A stretch of DNA of 64,000 bases from Mycolicibacterium lacusdiani (GTDB lineage Bacteria > Actinomycetota > Actinomycetes > Mycobacteriales > Mycobacteriaceae): assembly GCF_021916785.1 (NCBI RefSeq), contig NZ_JAKCFC010000008.1, forward strand, positions 62,001 through 126,000. The letters run 5' to 3'. Shown piece after piece: positions 54,129 through 62,939 of the stretch; position 1 is the stretch's first letter; every line of letters begins with the position of its first letter. A program made the position numbers and the translations under genes. The notes beneath the pieces were generated by a model, which was given only the letters and a program-made list of their open reading frames with translations, searched no databases and was not told the origin of the DNA.

Positions 54129-54965
54129 ATGAACGAACGAGCAGGCGCCGGTCGCGCCACGGGCTGGGTCGTCGTCAACGTCGCGGTCGTGCTCTACGCC
54201 CTGATCCCCGTGCTGTGGATCCTGTCGTTGTCGCTCAAACCGACGTCGAGTGTCAAGGACGGCAAGCTGATTCCCGCCGAGGTGACGTTCGACAACTACA
54301 CGGCGATCTTCCAGGGCAACGTCTTCAGTTCGGCGCTGGTCAACTCGATCGGCATCGGGCTGATCACCACCGTCATCGCCGTCGTGATCGGCGGGATGGC
54401 CGCCTACGCGATCGCGCGGCTGGCGTTCCCCGGCAAGAAGCTGCTCGTCGGCGTGGCGCTGCTGATCGCGATGTTCCCCCAGATCTCGCTGGTGACACCG
54501 ATCTTCAACATCGAGCGCGCCGTGGGGCTGTTCGACACGTGGCCCGGTCTGATCATTCCCTACATCACGTTCGCGCTGCCGCTGGCGATCTACACCATGT
54601 CGGCGTTCTTCAAGGAGATCCCATGGGATCTGGAGAAGGCCGCGAAGATGGACGGGGCCACACCCGCGCAGGCCTTCCGCAAGGTGATCGCACCGCTGGC
54701 GGCGCCGGGCATCGTGACCGCGGCGATCCTGGTCTTCATCTTCGCGTGGAACGACCTGCTGCTGGCACTGTCGCTGACGGCGACCGAGCGGGCGATCACT
54801 GCGCCGGTGGCGATCGCGAACTTCACGGGCAGTTCGCAATTCGAGGAGCCGACGGGGTCGATCGCGGCCGGTGCCATGGTGATCACCGTGCCGATCATCA
54901 TCTTCGTGCTCATCTTCCAAAGACGTATCGTCGCCGGGCTGACGTCCGGTGCGGTGAAGGGGTAG
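54129..54965 (+). CDS. sugB: Trehalose ABC transporter permease SugB
   Basis: A 278-residue MalG-type permease with six helices. The EAA loop is DLEKAAKMDGATPAQAFRKVIAPLAAPG. ATG start 28 bp after sugA with the ribosome-binding site GGGGGAGACC. Confidence 0.97.
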   Translation: MNERAGAGRATGWVVVNVAVVLYALIPVLWILSLSLKPTSSVKDGKLIPAEVTFDNYTAIFQGNVFSSALVNSIGIGLITTVIAVVIGGMAAYAIARLAFPGKKLLVGVALLIAMFPQISLVTPIFNIERAVGLFDTWPGLIIPYITFALPLAIYTMSAFFKEIPWDLEKAAKMDGATPAQAFRKVIAPLAAPGIVTAAILVFIFAWNDLLLALSLTATERAITAPVAIANFTGSSQFEEPTGSIAAGAMVITVPIIIFVLIFQRRIVAGLTSGAVKG

Positions 54966-54967
54966 TC

Positions 54968-56140
54968 ATGGCCGAGATCGTGTTGGACCGGGTGTCGAAG
55001 AGCTACCCGAATGGTGCGACGGCGGTGAAGGAACTGTCGCTGACGATCGCCGACGGCGAGTTCATCATCCTGGTCGGTCCGTCCGGCTGCGGTAAGTCGA
55101 CCACGCTGAACATGATCGCCGGGCTCGAGGACATCAGCTCGGGCGAGTTGACCATCGGTGGCGAGCGGGTCAACGAGAAGGCGCCCAAGGACCGCGACAT
55201 CGCGATGGTGTTCCAGTCGTATGCGCTGTACCCGCACATGACGGTGTGGCAGAACATCGCCTTCCCGCTGACCCTGGCCAAGGCGTCGAAGGCCGACATC
55301 GCCGCGAAGGTGGAGGAGACCGCCAAGACGCTGGACCTGACCGAGCTACTGGACCGCAAGCCCGGGCAGTTGTCCGGCGGTCAGCGGCAGCGGGTGGCGA
55401 TGGGGCGCGCAATCGTGCGCAACCCCAAGGCATTCCTGATGGACGAGCCACTGTCGAACCTCGACGCGAAGCTACGCGTGCAGATGCGCTCGGAGATCGC
55501 CCGGCTGCAGAACCGCCTGAACACGACCACCGTCTACGTCACTCACGATCAGACCGAGGCGATGACGCTCGGTGACCGCGTGGTCGTGATGCTGGCAGGC
55601 GTCGCGCAGCAGATCGGCACCCCCGAGGAGCTGTACAACCGGCCGGCGAACCTGTTCGTCGCAGGGTTCATCGGCAGTCCGGCGATGAACTTCTTCCCCG
55701 CCACCCTGACCGACGTCGGCGTGCGGCTGCCCTTTGGCGAGGTGACGCTCACCCAGGAGGCGTCCGACCTGCTGCGCAAACACCCCAAGCCGGCCAACGT
55801 GATCGCGGGCCTGCGCCCGGAGCACCTCGACGATTCGTCGCTCATCGACACCTACGCGCGCATCCGCGGGCTGACGTTCGAGGTGACCGTCGACCTCGTC
55901 GAGTCGCTCGGCGCGGAGAAGTACGTGCACTTCCACACCGAGGGCGAAGGTGCCCGGGCCAGCCAGCTCGCCGAGCTGGCGGTCGAATCCGGCGGTGCCG
56001 ACAACGAATTCACCGCCCGGGTGTCGACCGAGTCGAAGCTCGTGGCAGGCCAGACGGCGGAGTTGGCGTTCGACACCTCGCGGCTGGTGCTCTTCGACGC
56101 CGACTCTGGCGTGAACCTGTCGATCCCGCCGGCAGAGTGA
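54968..56140 (+). CDS. sugC: Trehalose ABC transporter ATPase SugC
   Basis: A 390-residue MalK-type ATPase. Walker A GPSGCGKST, Q-loop, LSGGQRQRVAMGRA, Walker B FLMDEPLSNLDAKLR, and a C-terminal TOBE/OB regulatory domain (about 240-385). Energises LpqY-SugAB. ATG start 2 bp after sugB. Its stop overlaps the SUFU gene by 4 bp. Confidence 0.97.
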   Translation: MAEIVLDRVSKSYPNGATAVKELSLTIADGEFIILVGPSGCGKSTTLNMIAGLEDISSGELTIGGERVNEKAPKDRDIAMVFQSYALYPHMTVWQNIAFPLTLAKASKADIAAKVEETAKTLDLTELLDRKPGQLSGGQRQRVAMGRAIVRNPKAFLMDEPLSNLDAKLRVQMRSEIARLQNRLNTTTVYVTHDQTEAMTLGDRVVVMLAGVAQQIGTPEELYNRPANLFVAGFIGSPAMNFFPATLTDVGVRLPFGEVTLTQEASDLLRKHPKPANVIAGLRPEHLDDSSLIDTYARIRGLTFEVTVDLVESLGAEKYVHFHTEGEGARASQLAELAVESGGADNEFTARVSTESKLVAGQTAELAFDTSRLVLFDADSGVNLSIPPAE

Positions 56141-56727
56141 GCGACGTCCTCACAGCGGTTCGGGCGCGACTGCGGGAACACTTCGCCGCAGCGGGCGTGA
56201 CGGGTGACCCCGTCGCGGCGAACGTGACGTTCCTTGGCGCGGAGCCGATGGAGGTGCTGAGGTTCGGCGCCGATGACGACGGCGTGTATCACTATGTCTC
56301 CGTTGGGTGTTCGCGGCACCCGATGATGGATCCGATGGAGTTCGTGGCGGACGCGTCGACCGGTCCGCGCGCAGAGGTGGTGCTCTCCCAGCGCGGGCCC
56401 ACCCCGGCCGGGCTGGCGAAGTCGATCGCGGTGGTGGCGTCCACGCCGTCGATCGAGGGCGTGATCCTGGTCGAGGATGCGTTGATCGACCTGGAGACGC
56501 CGCTGTGGGAGGGCGCCCCGTTCACCGCGGTGCTCCTGGCAGGCAGCGACATCGAGGACGTCGACGTCGGCGGGGATCATCCGGTGACGGTGCTGTCGGC
56601 GACGCCGATCACCGCGACCGAGGCGGCGTGGGTGCGGCTCAAGGGTGCCGACGCAATGCGCGAGGCGTGGCTCACCGACGGTGTGGACGTGCGCGACCCA
56701 CGGCGCCGCGCCGCCAGCCCCAGCTGA
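56137..56727 (+). CDS. Suppressor-of-fused (SUFU) domain protein
   Basis: A 196-residue protein with the bacterial SUFU-like fold: GVYHYVSVGCSRHPMM, EVVLSQRGPTPAGLAKSIAVVA, LWEGAPFTAVLL. Bacterial SUFU proteins occur as immunity proteins and in unknown contexts. Its GTG overlaps sugC by 4 bp, so it belongs to the trehalose operon transcriptionally. A role there is not known. Confidence 0.85.
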   Translation: MSDVLTAVRARLREHFAAAGVTGDPVAANVTFLGAEPMEVLRFGADDDGVYHYVSVGCSRHPMMDPMEFVADASTGPRAEVVLSQRGPTPAGLAKSIAVVASTPSIEGVILVEDALIDLETPLWEGAPFTAVLLAGSDIEDVDVGGDHPVTVLSATPITATEAAWVRLKGADAMREAWLTDGVDVRDPRRRAASPS

Positions 56728-56811
56728 CCTGTCACCGGACGTCGTCTACCGCCAATCCTCATGCGTCACAGCGGTTTCAGCATGATCCGCTGAGCCGGTA
56801 AATGTCGGTGG

Positions 56812-56827
56812 TCGAATGTATGTTCGA
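56812..56827. promoter_or_regulatory. SOS box (LexA site)
   Basis: TCGAATGTATGTTCGA matches the mycobacterial SOS box TCGAAC-N4-GTTCGA at 11 of 12 positions. It overlaps TATGTT (56819-56824), a candidate -10 lying 6 nt before the ATG at 56831. LexA binding would block transcription until DNA damage. In M. tuberculosis several 13E12 genes are LexA-controlled. Confidence 0.8.
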
Positions 56828-56830
56828 ACC

Positions 56831-58264
56831 ATGCAGGCCGATGTCGTGGCGGAGACGATCGCGCGGTTGCGCGCCGCCCATGATGCGTTGGCCGCCCTGC
56901 CGATCGAGACCTTGCAGAGCGCTGAGTTGCTCTCGGCGATGGACGAATTGGAGGGGTTGAGCTGCCAGCTCCCGGCCCAGCGCGAGCGTCTGCTGGCCCG
57001 GCTGCAGACTCAGACCGCGCCGCGGGCGATGGGCGCCAAGTCCTGGAATGAAGTGCTACGAGTGCGGTGGCGGATCGGGTCGGCTGAAGCTGGGAAGCGG
57101 CTGGCCGACGCGGCGGATCTGGCACCGCGGCGGTCGTTGACGGGGGATCCGATGGCGCCGTTGATGCCGGCTACCGCGGCTGCCCAGGCGGCGGGGCTGA
57201 TCAATCCCGAGCACGTCGCGGTGCTGCGGGACACGCTGGCGAGGTTGCCGAGGTCTGTTGATGCGTTGACCCGCGATCAGTTGGAAGTGGACTTGGTGCG
57301 GGTGGCGTTGGGGGTGGGGCCCAAGGAGTTGAAGGGAACTGCCGAGAGGCGGTTGTTCCTCCTCGATCAGGACGGTGCGGAACCCGACGAGAGCGAACGC
57401 GAGGCGCGACGCGGCGCGACGATGGCCAGGCAACAGTCCAATGGCACGAGCCGCATGACCGCCGACTTGACCCCCGAGGGGCGCGCGCTATTCGAGGCGG
57501 CATGGGCCAAGCTGGCCGGACCCGGCATGTGCAACCCCGCCGATGCCGAGCCGTGTGTGTTCGGCACCCCGACCCAGGCCCAGATCGACGACGATCAGCG
57601 CACGCCGGCGCAGCGGCGACACGACGCGCTAGTGGCGATCGGGCGGATCGCGCTCATGGGTGGGGACCTGGGCCGGCTCAACGGACTGCCGGTCACCGTC
57701 ATCGTCCGCACCACGTTGCAGGACTTGGAATCCCGTGCCGGTGTGGGAGTGACCGGGGGAGGGACGATCATCCCGATCAAGGACGTGATCCGGATGGGTT
57801 CCCACGCGAACCACTATCTGGCGATCTTCGACCGCGCGACGGGGTCCGCGTTGGATTTGTTCCGCACCCGCCGGGTGGCGTCCCCGGCGCAGCGGGTGAT
57901 GTTGATGGCGCGCGACGGGGGCTGTACCAAACCCGGCTGCACCGTGGGCGCCTACGGCTGCCAGGTTCACCACGCCGCGGAGGATTGGGCCTCCGGCGGT
58001 CTCACGAACGTCGACGATCTGGGTCTGGCGTGCGGCGCGGACAACCGCATGGTCGGCGACGACGACCGCGGCTGGACCACCGCGGTGGTCGACGGCGTCG
58101 TGGAATGGACCCCGCCCCCGGCATTGGACACGGGACAGTCGCGGGTCAACTACCACCACCGCCCGGAACTGCTGTTGCGGCCACCCGACGACGACCCGCC
58201 AACCACTGAACGCGACGCCGGCCACCCCGGCGGACCAGAACCGCCCGACGCCACCGCGGTCTGA
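56831..58264 (+). CDS. 13E12-repeat family HNH endonuclease (DUF222)
   Basis: A 477-residue protein. The first 320 residues are the helical DUF222 region and the C-terminal part (about 355-425) is an HNH nuclease: GGCTKPGCTVGAYGCQVHHAAEDW, then the LACGADNRMV stretch that holds the Asn. A disordered Pro/Asp-rich tail follows. The family is repeated in mycobacterial genomes and some copies serve as prophage attachment targets. ATG at 56831 chosen because of the SOS box/-10 just upstream; an ATG at 56816 lies inside the box. Confidence 0.9.
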   Translation: MQADVVAETIARLRAAHDALAALPIETLQSAELLSAMDELEGLSCQLPAQRERLLARLQTQTAPRAMGAKSWNEVLRVRWRIGSAEAGKRLADAADLAPRRSLTGDPMAPLMPATAAAQAAGLINPEHVAVLRDTLARLPRSVDALTRDQLEVDLVRVALGVGPKELKGTAERRLFLLDQDGAEPDESEREARRGATMARQQSNGTSRMTADLTPEGRALFEAAWAKLAGPGMCNPADAEPCVFGTPTQAQIDDDQRTPAQRRHDALVAIGRIALMGGDLGRLNGLPVTVIVRTTLQDLESRAGVGVTGGGTIIPIKDVIRMGSHANHYLAIFDRATGSALDLFRTRRVASPAQRVMLMARDGGCTKPGCTVGAYGCQVHHAAEDWASGGLTNVDDLGLACGADNRMVGDDDRGWTTAVVDGVVEWTPPPALDTGQSRVNYHHRPELLLRPPDDDPPTTERDAGHPGGPEPPDATAV

Positions 58265-58285
58265 TCGCCGCGGCCAGCCCGAGGC

Positions 58286-59389
58286 CTACAGCCAATGGTT
58301 GCGCCGGAACGTCACGTACAGCACCGTGCACACCGTCGCCATGACCGACAGCGCCGCCGGATAGCCGTAGGTCCACGACAATTCGGGCATGTGCTCGAAG
58401 TTCATGCCGTAGATGCCCGCCAGCGCGGTCGGGACGGCGGCGATCGCGACCCACGCCGAGATCTTGCGCATGTCGGTGTTCTGCTGCATCGAGACCTTGC
58501 CGACCGCCGCCTGCACCAGTGAGCTGAGCACCTCGTCGTAGCTGGCGATTCGGTCGGACGCCTTCATGGTGTGGTCGAGCACGTCGCGCATGTACCGCCG
58601 CACCTCCTTGGAGACGAGGTCGTTGTAGTCGCTGCCCATCCGCTCGAGGTCCTTGGCCAGCGGGCTCACCGCGCGGCGCAGCTCCACGACTTCGCGCTTC
58701 ATCAGGTAGATGTGCTCGATGTCGGTGCTGCTGTCGGGGGAGAAGACGTTCTCCTCCATCGCGTCGATGTCGTTCTCGACCAAGTCGGTGACGTCGAGGT
58801 AGGAGTCGACGACGTGGTCGGCGATCGCGTGCATCACCGCGTACGGACCCAGCCGGCAGTTCGACGGGGCGCTGTCCATGTGCTTGCGCACGCTTGCCAG
58901 GCCACCGTGGTCGCCGTGGCGGACGGTGACAACGAAGTCGCGGCCGACGAAGATCATGATCTCGCCGGTCTCGACGATCTCGCGCACCTTCGCCATCGAC
59001 TCGTGCTCGACGTAGTTGACGGTCTTCAGCACCAGGAAAAGCGTGTCGTCGTAGCGCTCGAGCTTCGGCCGCTGGTGGGCGTGCACGGCGTCCTCGACGG
59101 CGAGTTCGTGCAGACCGAAGACGTCGGCCACCGACTGCATCTGGTGGTCGTCGGGCTCGTGCAGCCCGATCCACACGAACGCGGCCACGCCCTCGGCCTC
59201 CAGCTCGCGGACCTTCGACAGCGCGGCGCCGTGGGTGTACTTGCCCGGCAGGCGGCTGCCGTCGGCGTACACCCCGCAGTCGACCATCGCCCGCGCGACC
59301 GGCACGTGGATGGCGTGGAAGTCGGCTTCGGGCGCGCGGCGGGCATTGGCCTTGAGCATCGAGGGTTGCAGCGCGCGGAACGACGGCAT
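58286..59389 (-). CDS. corA: Magnesium/cobalt transporter CorA
   Basis: A 367-residue pentameric Mg2+ channel. Large cytoplasmic N-terminal domain, two C-terminal membrane helices, and the ion-selectivity motif GMN in IYGMNFEHMPELSW. Rv1239c-like. ATG start. It converges with the HNH gene. Confidence 0.96.
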   Translation of the reverse strand: MPSFRALQPSMLKANARRAPEADFHAIHVPVARAMVDCGVYADGSRLPGKYTHGAALSKVRELEAEGVAAFVWIGLHEPDDHQMQSVADVFGLHELAVEDAVHAHQRPKLERYDDTLFLVLKTVNYVEHESMAKVREIVETGEIMIFVGRDFVVTVRHGDHGGLASVRKHMDSAPSNCRLGPYAVMHAIADHVVDSYLDVTDLVENDIDAMEENVFSPDSSTDIEHIYLMKREVVELRRAVSPLAKDLERMGSDYNDLVSKEVRRYMRDVLDHTMKASDRIASYDEVLSSLVQAAVGKVSMQQNTDMRKISAWVAIAAVPTALAGIYGMNFEHMPELSWTYGYPAALSVMATVCTVLYVTFRRNHWL

Positions 59390-59520
59390 CGCCAGGTCCC
59401 CTCTCCGTGGTGTGCGCCCTGCTCGGGCGCCGAAATGATACGCCTGCCGGCTGGCAGCGGCGTGCTCACGAGCCGGGAGAGCACCCGGGTGAGATGCCGG
59501 GGTGCAGTAACCTGACGCGG

Positions 59521-60723
59521 GTGTCCAACAGTGCTGTTGATTCGTCGAGTGAAACGCCGTCCGATGCCCGCACGCCGCAAGTCGTCATCGACGACGCCGA
59601 GATCTTCGCAGCGCACGAGGGCGGCAAGCTCTCGATCGATCTGAAGACACCACTCGACACGCAGCGCGCCCTGTCGATCGCCTACACCCCGGGCGTCGCC
59701 CAGGTCAGCCGCGCCATCGCCGCCGACCGCACCCTCGCCGCGAAGTACACGTGGGCCAACAGGCTGGTCGCGGTCATCAGCGACGGCAGCGCCGTGCTCG
59801 GTCTCGGCGACATCGGCCCCGCGGCGTCGCTCCCGGTGATGGAGGGCAAGAGCGCCCTGTTCAAGACGTTCGGCGGGCTCGACTCGATCCCGATCGTGCT
59901 GGACACGAAGGACCCCGACGAGATCGTCGAGACGATCATCCGGCTGCGGCCGACGTTCGGTGCGGTCAACCTCGAGGACATCTCGGCGCCGCGGTGCTTC
60001 GAGATCGAGCGTCGCGTGATCGAGGCGCTGGACTGCCCGGTCATGCACGATGACCAGCACGGCACCGCCATCGTCGTGCTCGCTGCGTTGATGGGCGCCA
60101 CCAAGGTGCTCGACCGCGACATGCACACGCAGAAGGTCGTGATCTCCGGTGCCGGGGCAGCCGGCGTCGCGTGCGCGAACATCCTTCTTGCCAAGGGCAT
60201 CAGCGACGTCACCGTGCTCGACAGCAAGGGCGTCGTCCACACGGACCGTGACGACCTCAATCCCTTCAAGGCCGAGCTGGCCACCAGGAGCAATCCGCGC
60301 GCGCTCCGAGGCGGCATCGCCGAAGCGCTCGCCGGTGCCGACGTCTTCATGGGCGTGTCTGCGGGGCTGGTGCCCGAAGAGCTGATCGCGACGATGGCGC
60401 CTGGCGGCATCGTGATGGCGATGTCGAACCCCGACCCCGAGATCCACCCCGACGTGGCGCGTAAGTATGCCGCCGTGGTGGCGACGGGGCGCAGCGACTT
60501 CCCGAATCAGATCAACAACGTGCTGGCGTTTCCCGGTGTGTTCCGCGGTGCGCTGGACGCAGGCGCCCGCCGGATCACCGAGAAGATGAAAGTGGCTGCG
60601 GCCGAAGCGATCTTCTCGGTGGTCGGTGACGACCTCGCGGTCGACCACATCGTGCCCAGCGCGCTGAACCCGCGCGTCGGCCCTGCGGTGGCTGCGGCGG
60701 TCGCGGAAGCCTCGGGAGTCTGA
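59521..60723 (+). CDS. NAD(P)-dependent malic enzyme
   Basis: A 400-residue short-form bacterial malic enzyme (oxidative decarboxylation of malate to pyruvate). The catalytic Tyr/Lys region AYTPGVAQVSRAI, metal ligands NLEDISAPRCF and the DDQHGTA motif, and Rossmann motif VVISGAGAAGVACANILL are seen. In M. tuberculosis this location carries mdh instead, from memory. GTG start chosen. The last coding bases precede lpqZ by 4 nt. Confidence 0.93.
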   Translation: MSNSAVDSSSETPSDARTPQVVIDDAEIFAAHEGGKLSIDLKTPLDTQRALSIAYTPGVAQVSRAIAADRTLAAKYTWANRLVAVISDGSAVLGLGDIGPAASLPVMEGKSALFKTFGGLDSIPIVLDTKDPDEIVETIIRLRPTFGAVNLEDISAPRCFEIERRVIEALDCPVMHDDQHGTAIVVLAALMGATKVLDRDMHTQKVVISGAGAAGVACANILLAKGISDVTVLDSKGVVHTDRDDLNPFKAELATRSNPRALRGGIAEALAGADVFMGVSAGLVPEELIATMAPGGIVMAMSNPDPEIHPDVARKYAAVVATGRSDFPNQINNVLAFPGVFRGALDAGARRITEKMKVAAAEAIFSVVGDDLAVDHIVPSALNPRVGPAVAAAVAEASGV

Positions 60724-60727
60724 GCCC

Positions 60728-61561
60728 TTGACTCGCCGGCTGGTCGTTGCGCTCGTCGCGCTGCTGATCGCCGGATGCGGCGGCGGGTCGGCGCCCCCGT
60801 CGATTGCGGTCGGTGCGACCGACGACGCCCAGTCCGCACTGCTGGCCCAGCTCTACGCCGCGGCGCTGCGCTACTACGGCAGTCCTGCCCACGTGGAGAC
60901 CAGCGACGACCCGGTGGGCGACCTCGACACGCGTGACGTGCTGGTGGCCCCCGGCCTGACCGGCCGGCTGTTGACGCGCTTCGACCCGAACTCGACGGCC
61001 CGCGCGCCCGAGCAGGTGTACCGGGCGATGATCGGCGCGCTGCCCGAGGGCATCGCGGCAGGCGACTACGCCCAGTCCGCCGACGACGGACCGGCCGTCG
61101 CCGTCACCGAGAAGACGTCCCAGGCGTGGGGTGGCAGTGACGTCACGGCGTTGGCCCGGACGTGCGGGCGTCCGAATGCCGGCGCGGCCGTCGGCGCCGT
61201 CACGCCCCGTGCGGTCGGGTCCTGCCGACTGCCCGAGCCTCGCGAATTCCGGGATCAGACGGCAGTGTTCGCCGCGCTCCGGTCCGGCCGCATCGACCTG
61301 GGGTGGACGTCGACGGCGGCCGCGGACGTCCCGGACTGGGCGGTGGTGCTCACCGACCGCACCTCGCTGATCCGGGCGGAGAACGTCGTGCCGCTGTACC
61401 GGCGCAACGAGCTGACCGAGCAGCAGGTGCTGGCGCTCAATCAGATTGCGGGCGAACTCGACACCGGCGCGTTGGCCGACATGCTGCGTCAGGTGGGCGA
61501 CGGCAAGGACCCGGCCGCGTTGGCCGGTGACTGGCTGTCGTCACATCCGCTCGGTCACTAG
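60728..61561 (+). CDS. lpqZ: Lipoprotein LpqZ, glycine-betaine-type binding protein
   Basis: A 277-residue lipoprotein with the lipobox I14-A-G-C17. The mature part resembles the OpuAC quaternary-amine binding fold (AQLYAAALRYYG, VLVAPGLTGRLLTRFDP). No permease is adjacent, so its transporter is elsewhere or it has another role. Rv1244-like. TTG start directly after the malic enzyme. Confidence 0.9.
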   Translation: MTRRLVVALVALLIAGCGGGSAPPSIAVGATDDAQSALLAQLYAAALRYYGSPAHVETSDDPVGDLDTRDVLVAPGLTGRLLTRFDPNSTARAPEQVYRAMIGALPEGIAAGDYAQSADDGPAVAVTEKTSQAWGGSDVTALARTCGRPNAGAAVGAVTPRAVGSCRLPEPREFRDQTAVFAALRSGRIDLGWTSTAAADVPDWAVVLTDRTSLIRAENVVPLYRRNELTEQQVLALNQIAGELDTGALADMLRQVGDGKDPAALAGDWLSSHPLGH

Positions 61562-61562
61562 C

Positions 61563-62393
61563 TCAGTGCGAGCCGGGGAGCGCCTTGGCGATGACGCCGG
61601 AGAACAGCTTCTGGTAGCCCGAGCCGGTGAGGCGCACGATGAAGTCGAGAGCCTTGGCGTCGTTGCCGATCAGCACCCGTGCCTTGTTCTTGCGGACGCC
61701 GTCCATGATGATCTGCGCGGCCTTCTCCGGTGACGTGCTTGCCAGCTTCTTGTCGAACGTCTTCGCGAGTTCGTCGACGTCGATGCCCTCGGCTGCCGTC
61801 ATGTTGCGTGCGATGCCGGTCTTGATGCCGCCCGGGTGGATGGTGGTGACCTTCACCGGATGCTTGGCCAGCGCCATCTCCTGGCGCAGCGCCTCGGTGA
61901 ACCCGCGCACGGCGAACTTGGCTGCGTTGTATGCCGCCTGGCCGGGCACCGAGAAGATGCCGAAGATGCTCGACACGTTGATGACGTGTCCGTCGCCGGA
62001 CTCGATGAGGTGGGGGAGGAACACCTTGGTGCCGTTGACGACGCCCCAGAAGTCGACGTCCATGACGCGCTCGATGTCCTTGAAGCCGCTGACCTCGACG
62101 TCGCCCGCGAACGCGATGCCTGCGTTGTTGTAGATCTGGTTGACCTTGCCGAAGTGGGCCTTGACGGCGTCGGCGTACAGCTCGAAGGCCTCGCGTTCGG
62201 TGACGTCGAGCCGGTCGGCCTTCACCGGGGCGCCGATCGCCTTGATGCGCTGCTCGGTGACGGCGAGGCCGTCGGTGTTGACGTCGCTGATCGCGACCTT
62301 GGCGCCCGACCGTGCCAGTTCGATGGCCAGGGCCTGGCCGATACCCGATCCGGCGCCCGTGACGACCGCGACCTTGCCCGCGAAGCCCTCCAT
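61563..62393 (-). CDS. Short-chain dehydrogenase/reductase
   Basis: A 276-residue classical SDR: cofactor motif TGAGSGIGQALA, NNAG, active site S in INVSSIFG and Y-x3-K in YNAAKFAV. Rv1245c-like. Substrate unknown; the acidic residue SDVNTDG favours NAD. ATG start chosen from MEGFAGKVAVV. Stop 1 bp from lpqZ stop. Confidence 0.95.
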   Translation of the reverse strand: MEGFAGKVAVVTGAGSGIGQALAIELARSGAKVAISDVNTDGLAVTEQRIKAIGAPVKADRLDVTEREAFELYADAVKAHFGKVNQIYNNAGIAFAGDVEVSGFKDIERVMDVDFWGVVNGTKVFLPHLIESGDGHVINVSSIFGIFSVPGQAAYNAAKFAVRGFTEALRQEMALAKHPVKVTTIHPGGIKTGIARNMTAAEGIDVDELAKTFDKKLASTSPEKAAQIIMDGVRKNKARVLIGNDAKALDFIVRLTGSGYQKLFSGVIAKALPGSH

Positions 62394-62499
62394 GCGTACT
62401 CCCTCGTCTCGCTTATTCGACTCGTGTCGAGGATAGACGGTACCGGCGGTATCACGGGAAGCGGGTAACGGATCCGCACCGGGGTGCGAAGGACAGTCC

Positions 62500-62874
62500 A
62501 TGAAGCGCATCCCCAAGGTGACGACAGCGTCGTTGGCAATGTCCGCAGGTCTCATCGCGGGCGCGACGTTCCTGGCCACACCGGCGTACGCCGACCCGGG
62601 CGCCGATGCCTTCGTGGGAGCACTTTCCTCGGCCGGTCTCGGTGGCATCGATCCGGCGACCGCGGTGTCGGTCGGGCAGTCCGTCTGCCCAATGCTGTCG
62701 GAGCCCGGTCAGCAGATGGCCGACGTCGCGGCAGGCGTCTCGGACGCGCTGGGCCGACCGCTCGGCCCCGCGACCATGTTCACCGGCATCGCCATCTCGA
62801 TGTTCTGCCCGGCCGCGGTCACCTCGCTGGCCAACGGTCAGAACCCGATCCCGTTCGGGCTCGCGGGGTTCTGA
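62500..62874 (+). CDS. Small exported protein with DUF732-like features
   Basis: A 124-residue secreted protein. Signal peptide cleaved after AYA (residue 31). The mature part is a helical DUF732-like domain with C63 and C103, probably a disulphide. Function unknown; family common in mycobacteria. AAGGA upstream of the ATG. A perfect 16-bp hairpin follows the stop. Confidence 0.88.
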   Translation: MKRIPKVTTASLAMSAGLIAGATFLATPAYADPGADAFVGALSSAGLGGIDPATAVSVGQSVCPMLSEPGQQMADVAAGVSDALGRPLGPATMFTGIAISMFCPAAVTSLANGQNPIPFGLAGF

Positions 62875-62886
62875 CCCAACGGATTT

Positions 62887-62932
62887 CTGCGTGAGGGTCG
62901 CCGGACCCGGCAGGCTGGCGACCCTCACGCAG
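62887..62932. terminator. Perfect 16-bp inverted repeat between convergent genes
   Basis: CTGCGTGAGGGTCGCC (62887-62902) and GGCGACCCTCACGCAG (62917-62932), 14-nt loop. It lies between the DUF732 and kgd stops and can act for both. No U-tract. Confidence 0.7.
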
Positions 62933-62939
62933 CATCAAC

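Noticed and set aside
59026..60648. 540-codon minus-strand frame over the malic enzyme
   Set aside because: The plus strand is a complete malic enzyme; minus frame has no family resemblance.
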